From Takakia lepidozioides (Eukaryota > Streptophyta > Takakiopsida > Takakiales > Takakiaceae), in contig CM060733.1 of NCBI GenBank assembly GCA_030704615.1, positions 47,244,001 through 47,308,000 on the forward strand: 64,000 nucleotides of DNA, in the 5' to 3' direction. Of the stretch, positions 53,200 through 64,000 are shown one piece after another; within the stretch, counting starts at the first letter, position 1; every line of letters begins with the position of its first letter. Made by a program: the position numbers and the translations under genes. The notes under the pieces are model-generated. The model did not search any database and was not told where the DNA came from. It saw only the letters and a program-made list of their open reading frames with translations.

Positions 53200-54297
53200 C
53201 GAGATTAATTAAGATAATTAGCGTATTAAGGAGAGATTAATCGAGTAAGTGAGGGTCCCGCACGTGTGGCCGTGTGTGTGCGTCTCTTCCCGCTTCTGAC
53301 GACCTGCTCGCTCTCTCGCTGGCTGTGCTCGTTCCATCTTCTTTCTCTTTGTTGTTGTCCGTGTGACGGGCGTGGTGGCTCAGGTGTTTTGTATGTATCT
53401 CATCATCGTGAAAGGTATCGTGAATTCATCTTTTTGTTTGCTCGACTGTGATTGTCACCTCATGTGTTGGAGTTGCCCTTTTGTCGGGATAAATCGAATG
53501 TTTTCGAGCCCAAGATGTTGCCAGGATTGAGTTGTCGTGGAGTTGAGTCGTTGTAGAGCCAATAGGACGAGACTAATCTCTTCATCTTCGTCCTCTTCTT
53601 CTTCTCTCTCTCTCTCTCCTCTCCCCCCACCTCTGGGATGCCATCCAGTTTAGTATCGGTAAGTTCCCCGGATCCAAATTTCTTCAGAGAAATCATCTGT
53701 CTCGTTTCAGCTCCAGTCTTTGGTACGCAGTGAATTTATTAGCTTGTTTTTCACTTCTCAGCGTAAAGAGGGGCGTACAACAGACAAATCAGTCTAGGAC
53801 ATACATTTGTGAAGAGAGTACAAGTTTGTATAAAGTGATTCGAACGGGATGACATGACCTCTTCTAGTGCTTCACTGCCGAACTGAGTCTCCTTGCTGAT
53901 ACACATATTTCACCCAGTCTGCAAGACAAATGTAGCGGCTATAGTCTTACCTTGTGCTTGTTTATCTTGAATATTGTTAGCTGGTTTCTTTTTTTGAGCA
54001 TTACTGGATCCTCTCTTCGGCTCAGAGAGGGGTTAAATTAGTTGAGTCGACGAATTTTCGGTGTGTTAGGACATACAGGGGACCACGAGGACAGAGAGTG
54101 CCAATGGATAGCTATATTCAAGGGGCTGAGGGGAAGGAGATTATCTATATCCAAGTTAGTAGGATCACAGATCAAGAGGTAGCAGGCTATTGACACTGTA
54201 TTTCTGTAACAAAGACAAACTCTGCAAAGTCTACTTACTCCGCAACACCCTATCACAAGCAGGATTGCAGATCTGCAGAGCGACACGGTAAGCAGAG
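53200..54297 (+). promoter_or_regulatory. Probable promoter and leader of the coiled-coil gene
   Basis: A more GC-rich stretch with CT-rich runs (TCTCTCTCTCTCTC near 53,605) and no open frame of interest precedes the first coding exon at 54,298. No TATA box is assigned with confidence. The role is inferred from position only. Confidence 0.3.
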
Positions 54298-57200
54298 ATG
54301 GGAGCAGTGGCAGGTTATGCACAATTCAAACTGGCGCCACAATTGGATGAATACATAGAAGAATCCATCTTCGACATGTTGGGAGGCACAACCTCCCAGG
54401 AACATCTGCAGCAAAAGCTTGCAGAAGCAGAGGATACTCAGCGACAGCTCCAGTTGCAAGTACACCACCTCAATCGGCGCCTCCATGAACTGGAGTACAA
54501 GTATACCAAATCCAAGGCATGATTCGTGCACGCTCTCTGGTCCTCCTTCCCCCTTTCAATGACCCTATGATGCAAGAGCTCCTGGAGTAATGTGGAAGTC
54601 AGAAGTAATATGAGGATGTGTTGGGATGGCAGGAGGAGGCATCTTTAATTTCCCAAGCCTTAAAGCGGCAGGTTGCAGATGGCCAGAGAGTGGCCGAGCA
54701 CTGTCAGGCACTAACACAAGAGTGTGCGCGGCTGGAAAATGAATGTATTCTGTACCACAATGACCGGGAAGTCTTTATGGAGGTTGCAGAGAACGCTGAT
54801 GATCGTGCGGCCATGGCAGATGAAAGGGCTGCTAAAGCTGAGGAAATTGCCCAAATTTTGCTCTTGGAATTGGAGTCGCTGAAGCGGTTCAAAGCACAGG
54901 ACCGCTACATAAAACTGGAGGTATTGTGTGTCCACATCTATTTAGTAGGTCACTTGTATCGGTTGTCTCCCTTGAACACTCTTAGTAATCACGCATCTCT
55001 CTTGTCACAACTTTTTCCACATCATTTTCGGGGCTGTTGGGACTCCAAGATTTAGCTTGCACAATCTCCACATCCAGAGAGGCTGATTGAGTAACACACT
55101 GCAGGAGAATAGGATCTGTCCAACTTGTACCAATGCAAGAAGTAGACAGCATCCTCTTGTCTCTTTTGCCCCGTGTACAGTGAATTGAAGGTAGATACAA
55201 TTGTCCCGTCTAAGAATGCACTTTACTGACAGGGCATCTAGACTTAAGACCAGAAATGCTTACAGCTTACCTTCACGAGGCCTCCCTTCTCCTGTATGAA
55301 TTTCTTCACTGGAGAATTGTTGATATGCATGACTCTTTGATTCAGATGGTTGACGCAGAGGATGTGACTCCCTTCAGACTACAGCAGGCTAAAATGGAGG
55401 CAAATTACCAAAGGTAGACAAGTACTACTTGGCTATGGTATTTTCCCCTTGCCCTGTATACAGCCACATTGCACATTTTGTGAATCTCTAACCCTTGCAC
55501 ATGAGCTCCCACGAAGAACATACCTCAAGCTTTCCCGACTCTCAGCAACCTCATTATATGTACTATTGAAGAGTTAATTGGGTCCACATCACCATTGTGC
55601 TGAAATGAGGGGGCAAGTCAGCTTGCAGGAGGAGATGGTGACTGTCAGCAAGGCTGTTGAAAATGTGGAAGTGATTTGTGCAAACAGGCAACTGGAAGAG
55701 CACAGCACTGTGAAGCATACTCTAGTTACTACTTCCAACCTGGTAATTTCTTGTGTCCAAACTCTGCTGAATACCACATGCTGAATAACCAGAGTTGTAC
55801 TCTGTGGCCGTTCCCTGTGAACCCACCAGGGGGTATAAAACCTGTAGTTGATGGTAGATTGTGGTCAAAGTTGCCATGAAATTAAAATGCTGACCGATCA
55901 CATGCACAGGGATACTCTCATTATAGACACACTGTGTATGTGTTAGAGGAACAGGCTAGGTCTAAGCACAAATATATGAGTACAGTTAACTGTGGAATGT
56001 CAGCAGTGGAGATTGTAGTACTTTTTACGGGCCCTTGTCTTTTCATGACGACAGCGGTAATCTGGAGATTTGTGCTGATCCTCACATGTTGGGTGCCTGT
56101 GGTGGGCATAGCGGTATGAGGAATTGTTGGCAGAGATAAGGAAAATGGAAGAAGCATGTGAAAAGATGCAAGTTATGCACAAGGATGAGTTGACAGTTCA
56201 CACAATGGTATCATCGGCAATAGCAGCTGGTATATGTAAGGCAATAGAAGAGGAGCGAGATGATGCCCTCAAGTCCCTTAACTTGCAGTTCAAGGCCATC
56301 CTCAAGCCTATGAAAGCAGAAATGGGATCACATCGTCAAAGGTACTTTGTTGTTGCTCTTCTCTCCTTTCAGGTCAGTCAGCAGTATTATAGTTTTAACT
56401 GCATGTGTGTCGAGGCATATATATGTATAGGGAGGCTTGATTTGACTAGAAGGTTCTGTCTTAGTGTGTGGGCTTTTGTTGGATGGTCCTGGTGCATATT
56501 TGCCAGTCTAAGATACACTAGATCAGTGATAATAAATTCAACAGAATGACTACAAACATCACAACTTGTATTCAAAGGTTATACACTATATGTTGGTTTG
56601 TCAGTTGTCGGGTACGACCAGATTGAAAAGATGAAACAACCTGTTTCTGAGAGGGTTCTGTGATGCAGTACAGGAGTGCCAGGATCTGAGGGTGATAAGG
56701 TAGTTCAACTAGTTTGTTTCTGTTTGAAAGCTATTTTTACTGGACAGTGTCACCAACATTCATCTCCACAACTTATTGTTGACTAAGGTTGTTGGGGCAT
56801 TGGACACAGGGTGAAGGTGGCAGAAAAAAAGTTGACAGCATTGCTTATGGAGGTACAGGCCCTGAGGCAAGAAGCTATAGTATGTAAGAGCAATCTCGAC
56901 AAAGCTGATGATAAGGTATCTCAAAATTCCTGCCAGCTTGTGTCTGCACAAGCCAAATTACTCTTCAGTCCAAAGTTGTGTTGTCAATCAGTCCCTGAAA
57001 TTGTTTGCTATGATTTGCTGAAAGTCATGATCCCTTGGATGCAAACCCTCCTAGCACTTGATGTTGGTTTGGAACCCCGAGGATATAACCTGAGCCTGAA
57101 ATTGTCGGAATTCTCATGCACAATCAACAGCGATGATCGGGATGTTATTTGATATAGAAAAAAGATTGGACGAAATTCCAGTTTGTACTAATTCTTGTTC

Positions 57201-57900
57201 AATTATTTTCAACTAGTAAGTCATAAAGAGATTCGTGTCCATCATAAAATGGTCAATTGGTTGTTAATGTAAGGGCAAAACATGAGGGCATAATGTCGCG
57301 GCCAGCATTGCTAGGTGGACCAAATCTATGACTGTTGGACAAAATTTAACTTGTTTGAGAAATGGGATACTAAGTGGTGTCCCAGTGGGCAGCAGGCCCT
57401 GAATGATCCTGCAGTTCACTTACAGGATGATATTGGCGAACAGGAGTCCAGATCAGAATCTAGACTCGATCAAGCTGTAATTATCATCGCCCTGAGATCA
57501 AAACACAACAATAGAGGAAGAGCAAATCAACAGTTCGATCATTTGTAGCCTACACAAAGCTTGGTGTCTTGTTTTCCAGACTTCCTTCAAGCAAGCTCAT
57601 GGAGCACCTACCTGAAACAAAACATCAGGGTATTACACAGAATCTTCACCCATTACTACATAGATTTCATTGCAGGTGCAGTTGTTGGATGATGAAAATA
57701 AGGAGCTACGGTCCATGTTGAGGGCAAACTGTGCCATGTGCTTGGGTCACAGTCGTTCCCCCTTGCCAACGAAAGGAGTAAGGTTTACAACCACTCTACA
57801 TGCCTGGCACAAGTGCCCTCAAGCCTTCGGTGTGTACTCTTTACACATTCATTATCACAATAGATGGGTGTGTTCTTATGTTGTTTCGGATTATAGATGA
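54298..57900 (+). CDS. Multi-exon coiled-coil protein, function unknown
   Basis: Exons supported by splice signals: 54,298-54,520 (MGAVAGYAQFKLAPQLDEYI, then heptad-rich LQQKLAEAEDTQRQLQLQVH); 54,633-54,920 (LISQALKRQVADGQRVAEHC, ECILYHNDREVFMEVAENAD); 55,346-55,413 (RLQQAKMEANYQR); about 55,605-55,742 (GQVSLQEEMVTVSKAVENVE); 56,112-56,341 (ELLAEIRKMEEACEKMQVMH); 56,810-56,915 (AEKKLTALLMEVQALRQEAI); 57,676 onward (VQLLDDENKELRSMLRANCA). Nearly all residues form coiled coil, suggesting a structural or cytoskeletal protein. Some exons between may be missed, and the final stop (57,900) is approximate. It converges with the kinesin-like gene on the opposite strand. Confidence 0.6.
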
Positions 57901-59180
57901 GAAAACACTAGAACAGAAAATGAGACAAGGCAGGCAGACAAGCCAGTAGCGGATCAAGATTGTAGTTGCTGCAGCCTTGTGCCTGCTATACAGGGCACAG
58001 TGTATAGTACTGTTCATCGCCTAGTTGAACGCATAGCTTCCATTGTGTTCAAGATCTTGCATGGAGATATATGTAAGAAAGAGAAGGAAAACATGGAAAC
58101 CATTTATTAACGTCTGTGGGCATTAGGCAGTGCATTAGATCGAGTGTCTAATTTTGGGGGAGCAGAAAACAGAGGAAGATTTTGTTGATTGTTCTAAGAG
58201 GAATACCAAGCATTTGGTCACCATGTTTGATTTGTGGGTTATTTTTGTTAACAGAATAAGGGCATCAGCATGACCCCTTGGAAAACTGCAAGACAAATGG
58301 TGACATGGACAGGAGAACTCACCAGCAACAGCAAGGAACCCCCTTGCACCCCTGTGAATGAACTGCAGTTTGGATTGCACCACAGCTAGCATCTTACTGT
58401 CAGTGGTGCTTGTAACAGCCATAGCCAGTCTTGTAGTTGTCTTGTTTGAATCATGGGAATTAAACCCACAGGTCTCGGACTTTGGTTTAGTGGTTTAAAC
58501 CACATTCTTGTAAGATGTAGTTTCTACCCGTTTCGCTGCAGGCCAACTTTGTCAGCTGAAAATGGGGTTAGTCCAGTCTAGATTTGTGTCACAACTGTAC
58601 AGAGGTCAACTTGCATCTCTCCCATTTCAGGAACCCAAGAAGAGACCGCCTATATGGAATGACAGCTTTTGCTGTGTACAGTGTGTTGTCATTCGATATG
58701 AAGAGATCCTCAGGGATTTTGTTCTGTGTTACCCATGATGACGCAGGTCTACTGCCCTGAAATTTTTTCTCTACCAACTGTTCAAGGGAATCCCATTCCC
58801 TGTGTGGTGGGATGGGTTAGTACAATGGAAGGGATGAGGACGGTACGCAAGGGCTCAAAAATGTATCTCCTCTTGATGGGGGTGGTGATTGTGAACTCCG
58901 TTGGTCGACGTCTCATTCAGTCAACTCCCGCACAGTGCATACAGGTAACCTAATGCCCAATCCTGCCTTTTGCATCAACGATCTGGTGTTCTCCAGCTCC
59001 TCTTTGAGTGCCTGCCATATGGAAATTGCTTTCACCTCTTCCATGAGAGTGTTTTGATGGGCAATGAAAACCATTCCTTCACTGAAAGACAAGCGAGACT
59101 TTACTGTTGTATACATACGAGAAGAAGAATGCCTCTGGCTGGAGTAGGCTGGACTTGTAGTGCTTTTCTGGATCACTTTG
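57901..59180. other. Intergenic region between convergent genes
   Basis: No convincing exon. It probably contains the 3' end of the coiled-coil gene and the 3' flank of the kinesin-like gene. Confidence 0.4.
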
Positions 59181-59189
59181 TCCATCTTG

Positions 59190-59330
59190 TACCTGGTGGT
59201 CCTTCTCAAGCAACTCATGCTTGCTAAGGAAGATGGTCGCGCGTGCCTCCAACATTTGTCGCTCTGCCTCCCAAACCTGGCGCTCCCCGTGCACTTTGTT
59301 TTCAACTGACTGCAGAACACAGGCAATCTC
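59190..59330 (-). CDS. Possible further coiled-coil exon of the kinesin-like gene
   Basis: The minus strand reads LQSVENKVHGERQVWEAERQ and MLEARATIFLSKHELLEKDH, with heptad character. It is downstream of exon 60,082-60,295 in the same direction. Exon edges are not clear, and no specific KIF27 match is claimed. Confidence 0.3.
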
Positions 59331-60081
59331 TATGACAAGGATCAATCCTCCGGACGTGAGCTTCCGCCTGTCATGTGTGGTGCTATGCTGGTAACTACAT
59401 CATAACTGAAGGCGCCAATCAAACCCCAAAGTGAATTTCTTGACATTTGGCAGTGTATGCAAGAGTTGTTTGATTAGTTTGTTCAAGAATAATCTCTTGT
59501 TGAGTATAGTGTTGATTGACGCAGTGACATAAGTTAATCCCTCCAGAGATCGCTTGATTTTGGAAGCCAGATGATAGAAGAAGACAGACGCAGGAGGAAG
59601 CTACATAGCTGTTGGCCTCCCTGATCGAGTGGCGCAAGCATCTTCTAGACAGTAACATTGTATGGTGCAACAACCCATGAATTTATGCTCATATGTCCTG
59701 TCCAACTCAAGACCCCTAGGAGCCCTCTTTAGCAATTTGTTCATTGCATAAGATCTGGCCCACCTTAAGGAAAGCCTCCAACATGGGGTAAAAGTTAGTA
59801 ATTGAATCACTGGGCATCTGTTGGAAGCTCAGATTACCCACCCCATTGTACAGACCCATTCGCTCATTAGATACTAGAGTAAAAGAGAGCAGAATGTGGG
59901 CTGCACTGATCACAGGCCCTCTCTCGAGCTTTGTTTGTAAGTTCAGAGTAGTAATTCACTGAGGGACTGTTGTGTGGACATATGAAGCTCAGGGTACTCT
60001 TGATGGGTGGGTTTAAAAAATTCGGGTTATAGGAAGAAACTGATTTACTGAGTATGTATCATTAGTATGTAAGAAGTTTAC

Positions 60082-63000
60082 CTGCTTTTCAGTATCCCAA
60101 GCTGCGATCATTTCACGCAGTTTGCGTTTCAGGTTGCGGTTAGTTTGCTTGTAATATACATTGTCTTTGTCCAGGGCCTCTATCTTTTGATTCACTTGGT
60201 GAGGTGCCTTCTCTTCAAATTCTTCTTTTGACCCCGCTGTTTCAGAGTCTTGCAGTTGGAAGTCGGCAAGTGTTTTGATTATCATGTTGTCTGACCTGCG
60301 CAGATCCATTTCACCATGTTTTGGGTACAGTATAGGTCCAACTTTTTGGCCAGTAAGAATGAAAAGGTCTATTAGCGGGTTGACGCTGCAATAGGAATGT
60401 TTCAGAGGACTCTTGGAATTATTTAGTCACAGGTTTTCATAGCTACTGATTGTTGCACTAAAGAACAGTTGTAACATAAGTATCTGTATAGTCCAAAAAA
60501 GCTGCAATGCCTGCACCCACATAATTGCACACTGATCAGTATTTGGGTAGTGTCATCTCTACCATAAACACCTGCCCATTATGAGTTCAAACAGAGGAAG
60601 TGAGGCATTCTGGGTCTGTCCCCATGAACGCGGGTATGACTTACCCTTGAGGGCATGGTCGCTGTGGGGTACACAGTTTGTTTATACCCACAGCACACAC
60701 CTGAATGAAAGTGAGTCAACCTTCAGGTGAACTGACCTTTCTGGTACTGGAGTTGTGGACACAGTCTCGACCTGCTTCAACAAGTACTGGACATTCTTTG
60801 CATGTTGTGTTTGTAGCTCCGTCAACCTGTTAAATGCCGACATAATCACAATTAAAATGTTCTACAGAAATACTGTGCATCTGAACTTGTAACACCCTGA
60901 CCCCAACTAACTCTCCTGGGAGTCTCCTGTTGAAGGCCACACACTCTTCGAAGAATGCACACTCCTATTTGCTTGCAGGCTATATGTTATACCTGCGATC
61001 AAACTCCAACTCTTTCAAGCGGGAGTTACGCTCCACCTCATCCAGTGCTTGTGCTTTCTCTTTCAGCTGCATCTCCAAGTTGGCCACTCTCTTAGCGTCT
61101 TGCCGTTGCTTCTCCTTCACCTCCACAAACTTTTCCAAATACTTGCGCAGTATAACCTTTGCATCCTGTGCTGCTATAATGTCCAGCTGTGTATTCATTT
61201 CATCCCTGCATTCAAAATGCAGCTGAAGATCTGTGAAGCGGGAGGAAAGAACGCACCTAAAAGTGGAGGAGGGACAGAGGCATTAGACTTTACTTTTGTG
61301 ACCACCAGTCCCATGTCCTCATTGGATGAGGAGTGGGCAAGGGTGAGGAGGACGGTACGGGACCACCATGGAATACTGGGATGCTGGGATCCACCTTTCA
61401 GATGAGCAATTTCACCCCAGGATCATGTCTATCTTTCCTCCTTGTGAGCTTGTGGCAAGGTTTGGGAAATGGACACGGGTTCCTCAGGTCCACAGGTTCC
61501 TCTTTCTCCAAGCTGGGTCTACACACTATTCACAAGAGGTAAGCAGTCCGCTGTTTGGGAAAGCTGGGATAGAACACAGAAATTAAACGATACTTTATAA
61601 CGTCTACATGAAACAAGAAAGAGAGGGGCCCTCCACAAGCAGCCCAAAAACAACTATTGTTCAAGGGAATTTCTCAGAGCCAACGCCTCATGCAGATATC
61701 CTGCTAAGCACTTCTGATCTCATAATGGAAGACGTCTCTGAGAGATTGGGTATCTCCGAATAGACAATAGAATCTCCAATGATCTCATAGTAGAGAGGAC
61801 AGTGAAAGAAGAACTGTTCTTCGCTTTTGATTTCCCTGCTGTTCTTTCCAGCGTCAGCAGGGTACAGGCGGTCCTCAAGTCTCAGGTTGTCCCACCTACC
61901 TGTCTCTCTCTGCAGACTGGGGGAGCCCACCCTAAGCCACCCCCATGCTTTCAGAAGAGAGGGGGATGAGCTGCAGACAGGTAATTGGGAAAGACGAAAA
62001 CTTTATGATGTCCGCAGGAAGCTTAAAGAGAAAAAACAATGAAAGGAATTTATAATGTCACTGGGCAGGTCCACAAGGTGCATAAGACACAGTAAAACAA
62101 TATCGAAGAGAGAGAGATATTCACATAGAACACAAACTAAGTAAGCATTTTGGCCGTCAAGAGATTTGCCATTACGTACTTGATGCTAACTCCCTCCTGA
62201 ATGTCACGCTCGTTCTCAGCTATAGACAATGCCATGTACTCCACCTGCGCATCCAGAGCCTCAATCCGCTCATCCAAATCTCCAAACAGCGATTCCTCTC
62301 CCTGTGTCAGCAGCTTATGGGGCTTTTGTCTGCCTTCCAATGCTAAGCAAGATTGTCGTTCATGTTCACACTGTTCTCTCATAGCCAAGACCTGTGGAGA
62401 ATAAGTAGTTCTAGATCAAAATGGCTGCAGAAACACAAATAAAATTGAACCAGTGGGAAAGTGCACACCCCATACGAAGCAGCACACTAATCACCATCAT
62501 AATTGGGTAGAGGCACTGATTGCCAGGTTGGCTAAAGGGTACACCAACCATTGGATAGACAATTATAATGTACCCGTAAAGCCGATATGCCCATATTTCA
62601 CGGTTGCAAATAGAGCTTCTTACAAAAGGCTCACTTGATACACTCTCACTGTAAACCTTGCATTACTAATAAGCACTACCAAAATGGATGTGGGAGATAA
62701 GGGTATCCATATTGAAGCAGGGGTGGTCTGTAAGCCAAGCAACCCCCAAGTCACTCTGCTTCTCTTCTTAGTCTCTAGTTAGTAATGTGCAGATGGTCCA
62801 GAAGTGTTCGTAGAACAGTGCATGGCTTAGCAACCTTGCTTCAAACTTAGGTGTACATGTTCCTCTCCTATCAATAGCACATGATTCTGTGGGTAAAAGC
62901 AACTGACATAATCTTGACTGAAAGGGCAAGCATTTCTTTACTGCGGAAGGTGGTTGAAGGTCAATTAGTTGACAAATACAAGTTTATCCCGTATTTGGAA

Positions 63001-64000
63001 ATGAAATCGACAACGTAAAAGAGAGTTAAGAACAAGCTTAAGAAGTCAACCTCTCCCAGTAGTTCAGTGGCTACAGCAATTTTCCCAAGGGATTTCGCTT
63101 CCTCAGCTTTGCTCTGTTTGGTTTGAATCTCTTTGTCTAGCTTCTGGATGGTGGCCGTCTTCTTCTGCAGCTCTTCAGCAATGTCATGGATGGCACGTGC
63201 ATGCTTCAGCTCCAACTTTGACCTCTCATTCAAACAGTCATCCTTTTCTGACAGAATCTCTTCCTTTTTGGCTTCCTGACAATTTATTTTGATGACATAT
63301 CAAATGATGGAAATACTGTAGGGAAAAAACGACATATCATAGGATGCCAACTACAAAGGAGAAATTTTGGGGCTCTGGTTGACTCTTACAACCCTTAAAA
63401 TCTTAATAGACAAAAAACGGATGAATTAAAGCACGTATTGTAGATTCAAAGAGGTGAGAGAAACGAGGCTCACTATGAAATCTGTCAGGCCCCAAGTACT
63501 AGCTGAGGAGGTTGTTCCTTGTGAACTTAATAGAATACGTTGGAACTCGATTGTAGTTTCTTACTAGAGATTCCAAAATCTTCTCTCATTATAGACAACA
63601 GATATCTACTCATCCGGCAATACCTGCCTTGGCCATAGAACCCACCTGATAGGGGAACGCGTGGAATAAGAAGAAGAAGAGAAGGATGGAAGTGCTTACC
63701 TGCTTGTCTTTAAGGGCCCTAGCCTCCTTCATCTTCAAAAGCTTGTCAATCTCTATGTCCAACATTGCCTCTGTCTGTTCCACATTCGGCCCTAGACCAG
63801 CTGGTGACCCCGTCTCAGATGTTTGTATCAATGTCCCTCTTCTAGAAGTGGCCTTATGGGAGTGGTCATAGGCCAGACTTCGGTCACGGTTGCTTATTTT
63901 AGAGCTGGTGCCATCTGAATCCAGCATTCCCAGCTCCTTCAGCTTTTTGTTGGCAGCAGCCATCTCTTCATTCATCCTCCTCACCACCATGCGTTGCTTC
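60082..64000 (-). CDS. KIF7/KIF27-type kinesin, stalk region (partial; motor lies outside window)
   Basis: Six exons with GT-AG boundaries in consistent phase: 64,000-63,700 (MVVRRMNEEMAAANKKLKEL, MLDIEIDKLLKMKEARALKD); 63,275-63,051 (EILSEKDDCLNERSKLELKH); 62,391-62,176 (EESLFGDLDERIEALDAQVE); 61,205-60,993 (VILRKYLEKFVEVKEKQRQD, LKELEFDRR); 60,826-60,737 (RLTELQTQHAKNVQYLLKQ); 60,295-60,082 (DNVYYKQTNRNLKRKLREM). The order NERSKLELK - LDExIEALDAxxEY - KYxxKxVxxKE - DRRLTxxQxxHxxNxQxLL - YYKxTxRxLKxKLRE is that of the animal KIF27/KIF7 stalk. KIF27 acts in building motile cilia, which would suit a plant with flagellated sperm. The first exon runs off the window end. The family call rests on several blocks in order. 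Confidence 0.75.

Larger units (their letters stand above)
48250..53200. other. Long AT-rich intergenic region with dispersed repeats
   Basis: No confident gene. Short frames near 48.8-49.1, 51.1-51.6 and 51.7-52.4 kb lack homology. The region contains the two dispersed repeats listed separately, and a polypyrimidine/C-rich block near 51,140-51,240. Confidence 0.45.

Overview
The window looks like nuclear DNA of a streptophyte plant or alga. The best guess is a charophyte green alga (Chara or Klebsormidium type); a bryophyte or fern is not excluded. The reasons are spliced genes with GT-AG introns, TTTAGGG-type telomere-like motifs, a CACTA (En/Spm) transposon, plant-type ribosomal protein S3a and S7 fragments, an F-box/kelch-like gene, and a KIF27-type kinesin stalk expected in plants with flagellated sperm. 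Above all there are two Ty3/gypsy retrotransposons that carry a cytosine-5 DNA methyltransferase. Retroelements with such enzymes have been reported from charophytes and dinoflagellates.

Layout. 0.2-3.5 kb: two tandem minus-strand copies of a spliced gene whose catalytic exons resemble an N4/N6-type DNA methylase, with copies of a small palindromic mini-element. 3.6-6.5 kb: acidic exons, a broken FCP1/NIF-type phosphatase gene and a transposase-like exon. 6.9-8.6 kb: degenerate tandem repeats rich in TTTAGGG-like motifs. 8.86-20.40 kb: retrotransposon TE1 (minus strand, bounded by TCCC on both sides). 20.9-22.7 kb: broken DUF7869-type gene. 22.7-31.5 kb: retrotransposon TE2, same family, lacking its 5' LTR. 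31.5-32.9 kb: a second FCP1-like fragment. 33.4-34.7 kb: two orphan exons. 35.2-43.56 kb: a decayed CACTA transposon with an internal inversion and three tandem copies of a captured RPS3a fragment. 43.6-53.2 kb: mostly non-coding AT-rich DNA with a foldback element, dispersed repeats and one F-box gene. 54.3-57.9 kb: plus-strand multi-exon coiled-coil gene. 59-64 kb: minus-strand KIF27-like kinesin stalk, continuing beyond the window.

The main result is the TE1/TE2 family. Its sense order is LTR - leader - Gag with zinc knuckle(s) - aspartic protease - DNMT3-like C5-methyltransferase - in-frame UAG - reverse transcriptase/RNase H - integrase - PHD finger - polypurine tract - 87-bp copy of the LTR end - LTR. 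Both elements keep the UAG at the same codon, followed by CAA CCA. This fits the UAG-CARYYA leaky-stop motif known from plant viruses. The inferred products would be a Gag-PR-methyltransferase protein and a rarer readthrough protein that adds the replication enzymes and a histone-reading PHD domain. Neither copy is intact. Their lesions differ, however, so side-by-side reading shows the ancestral layout.
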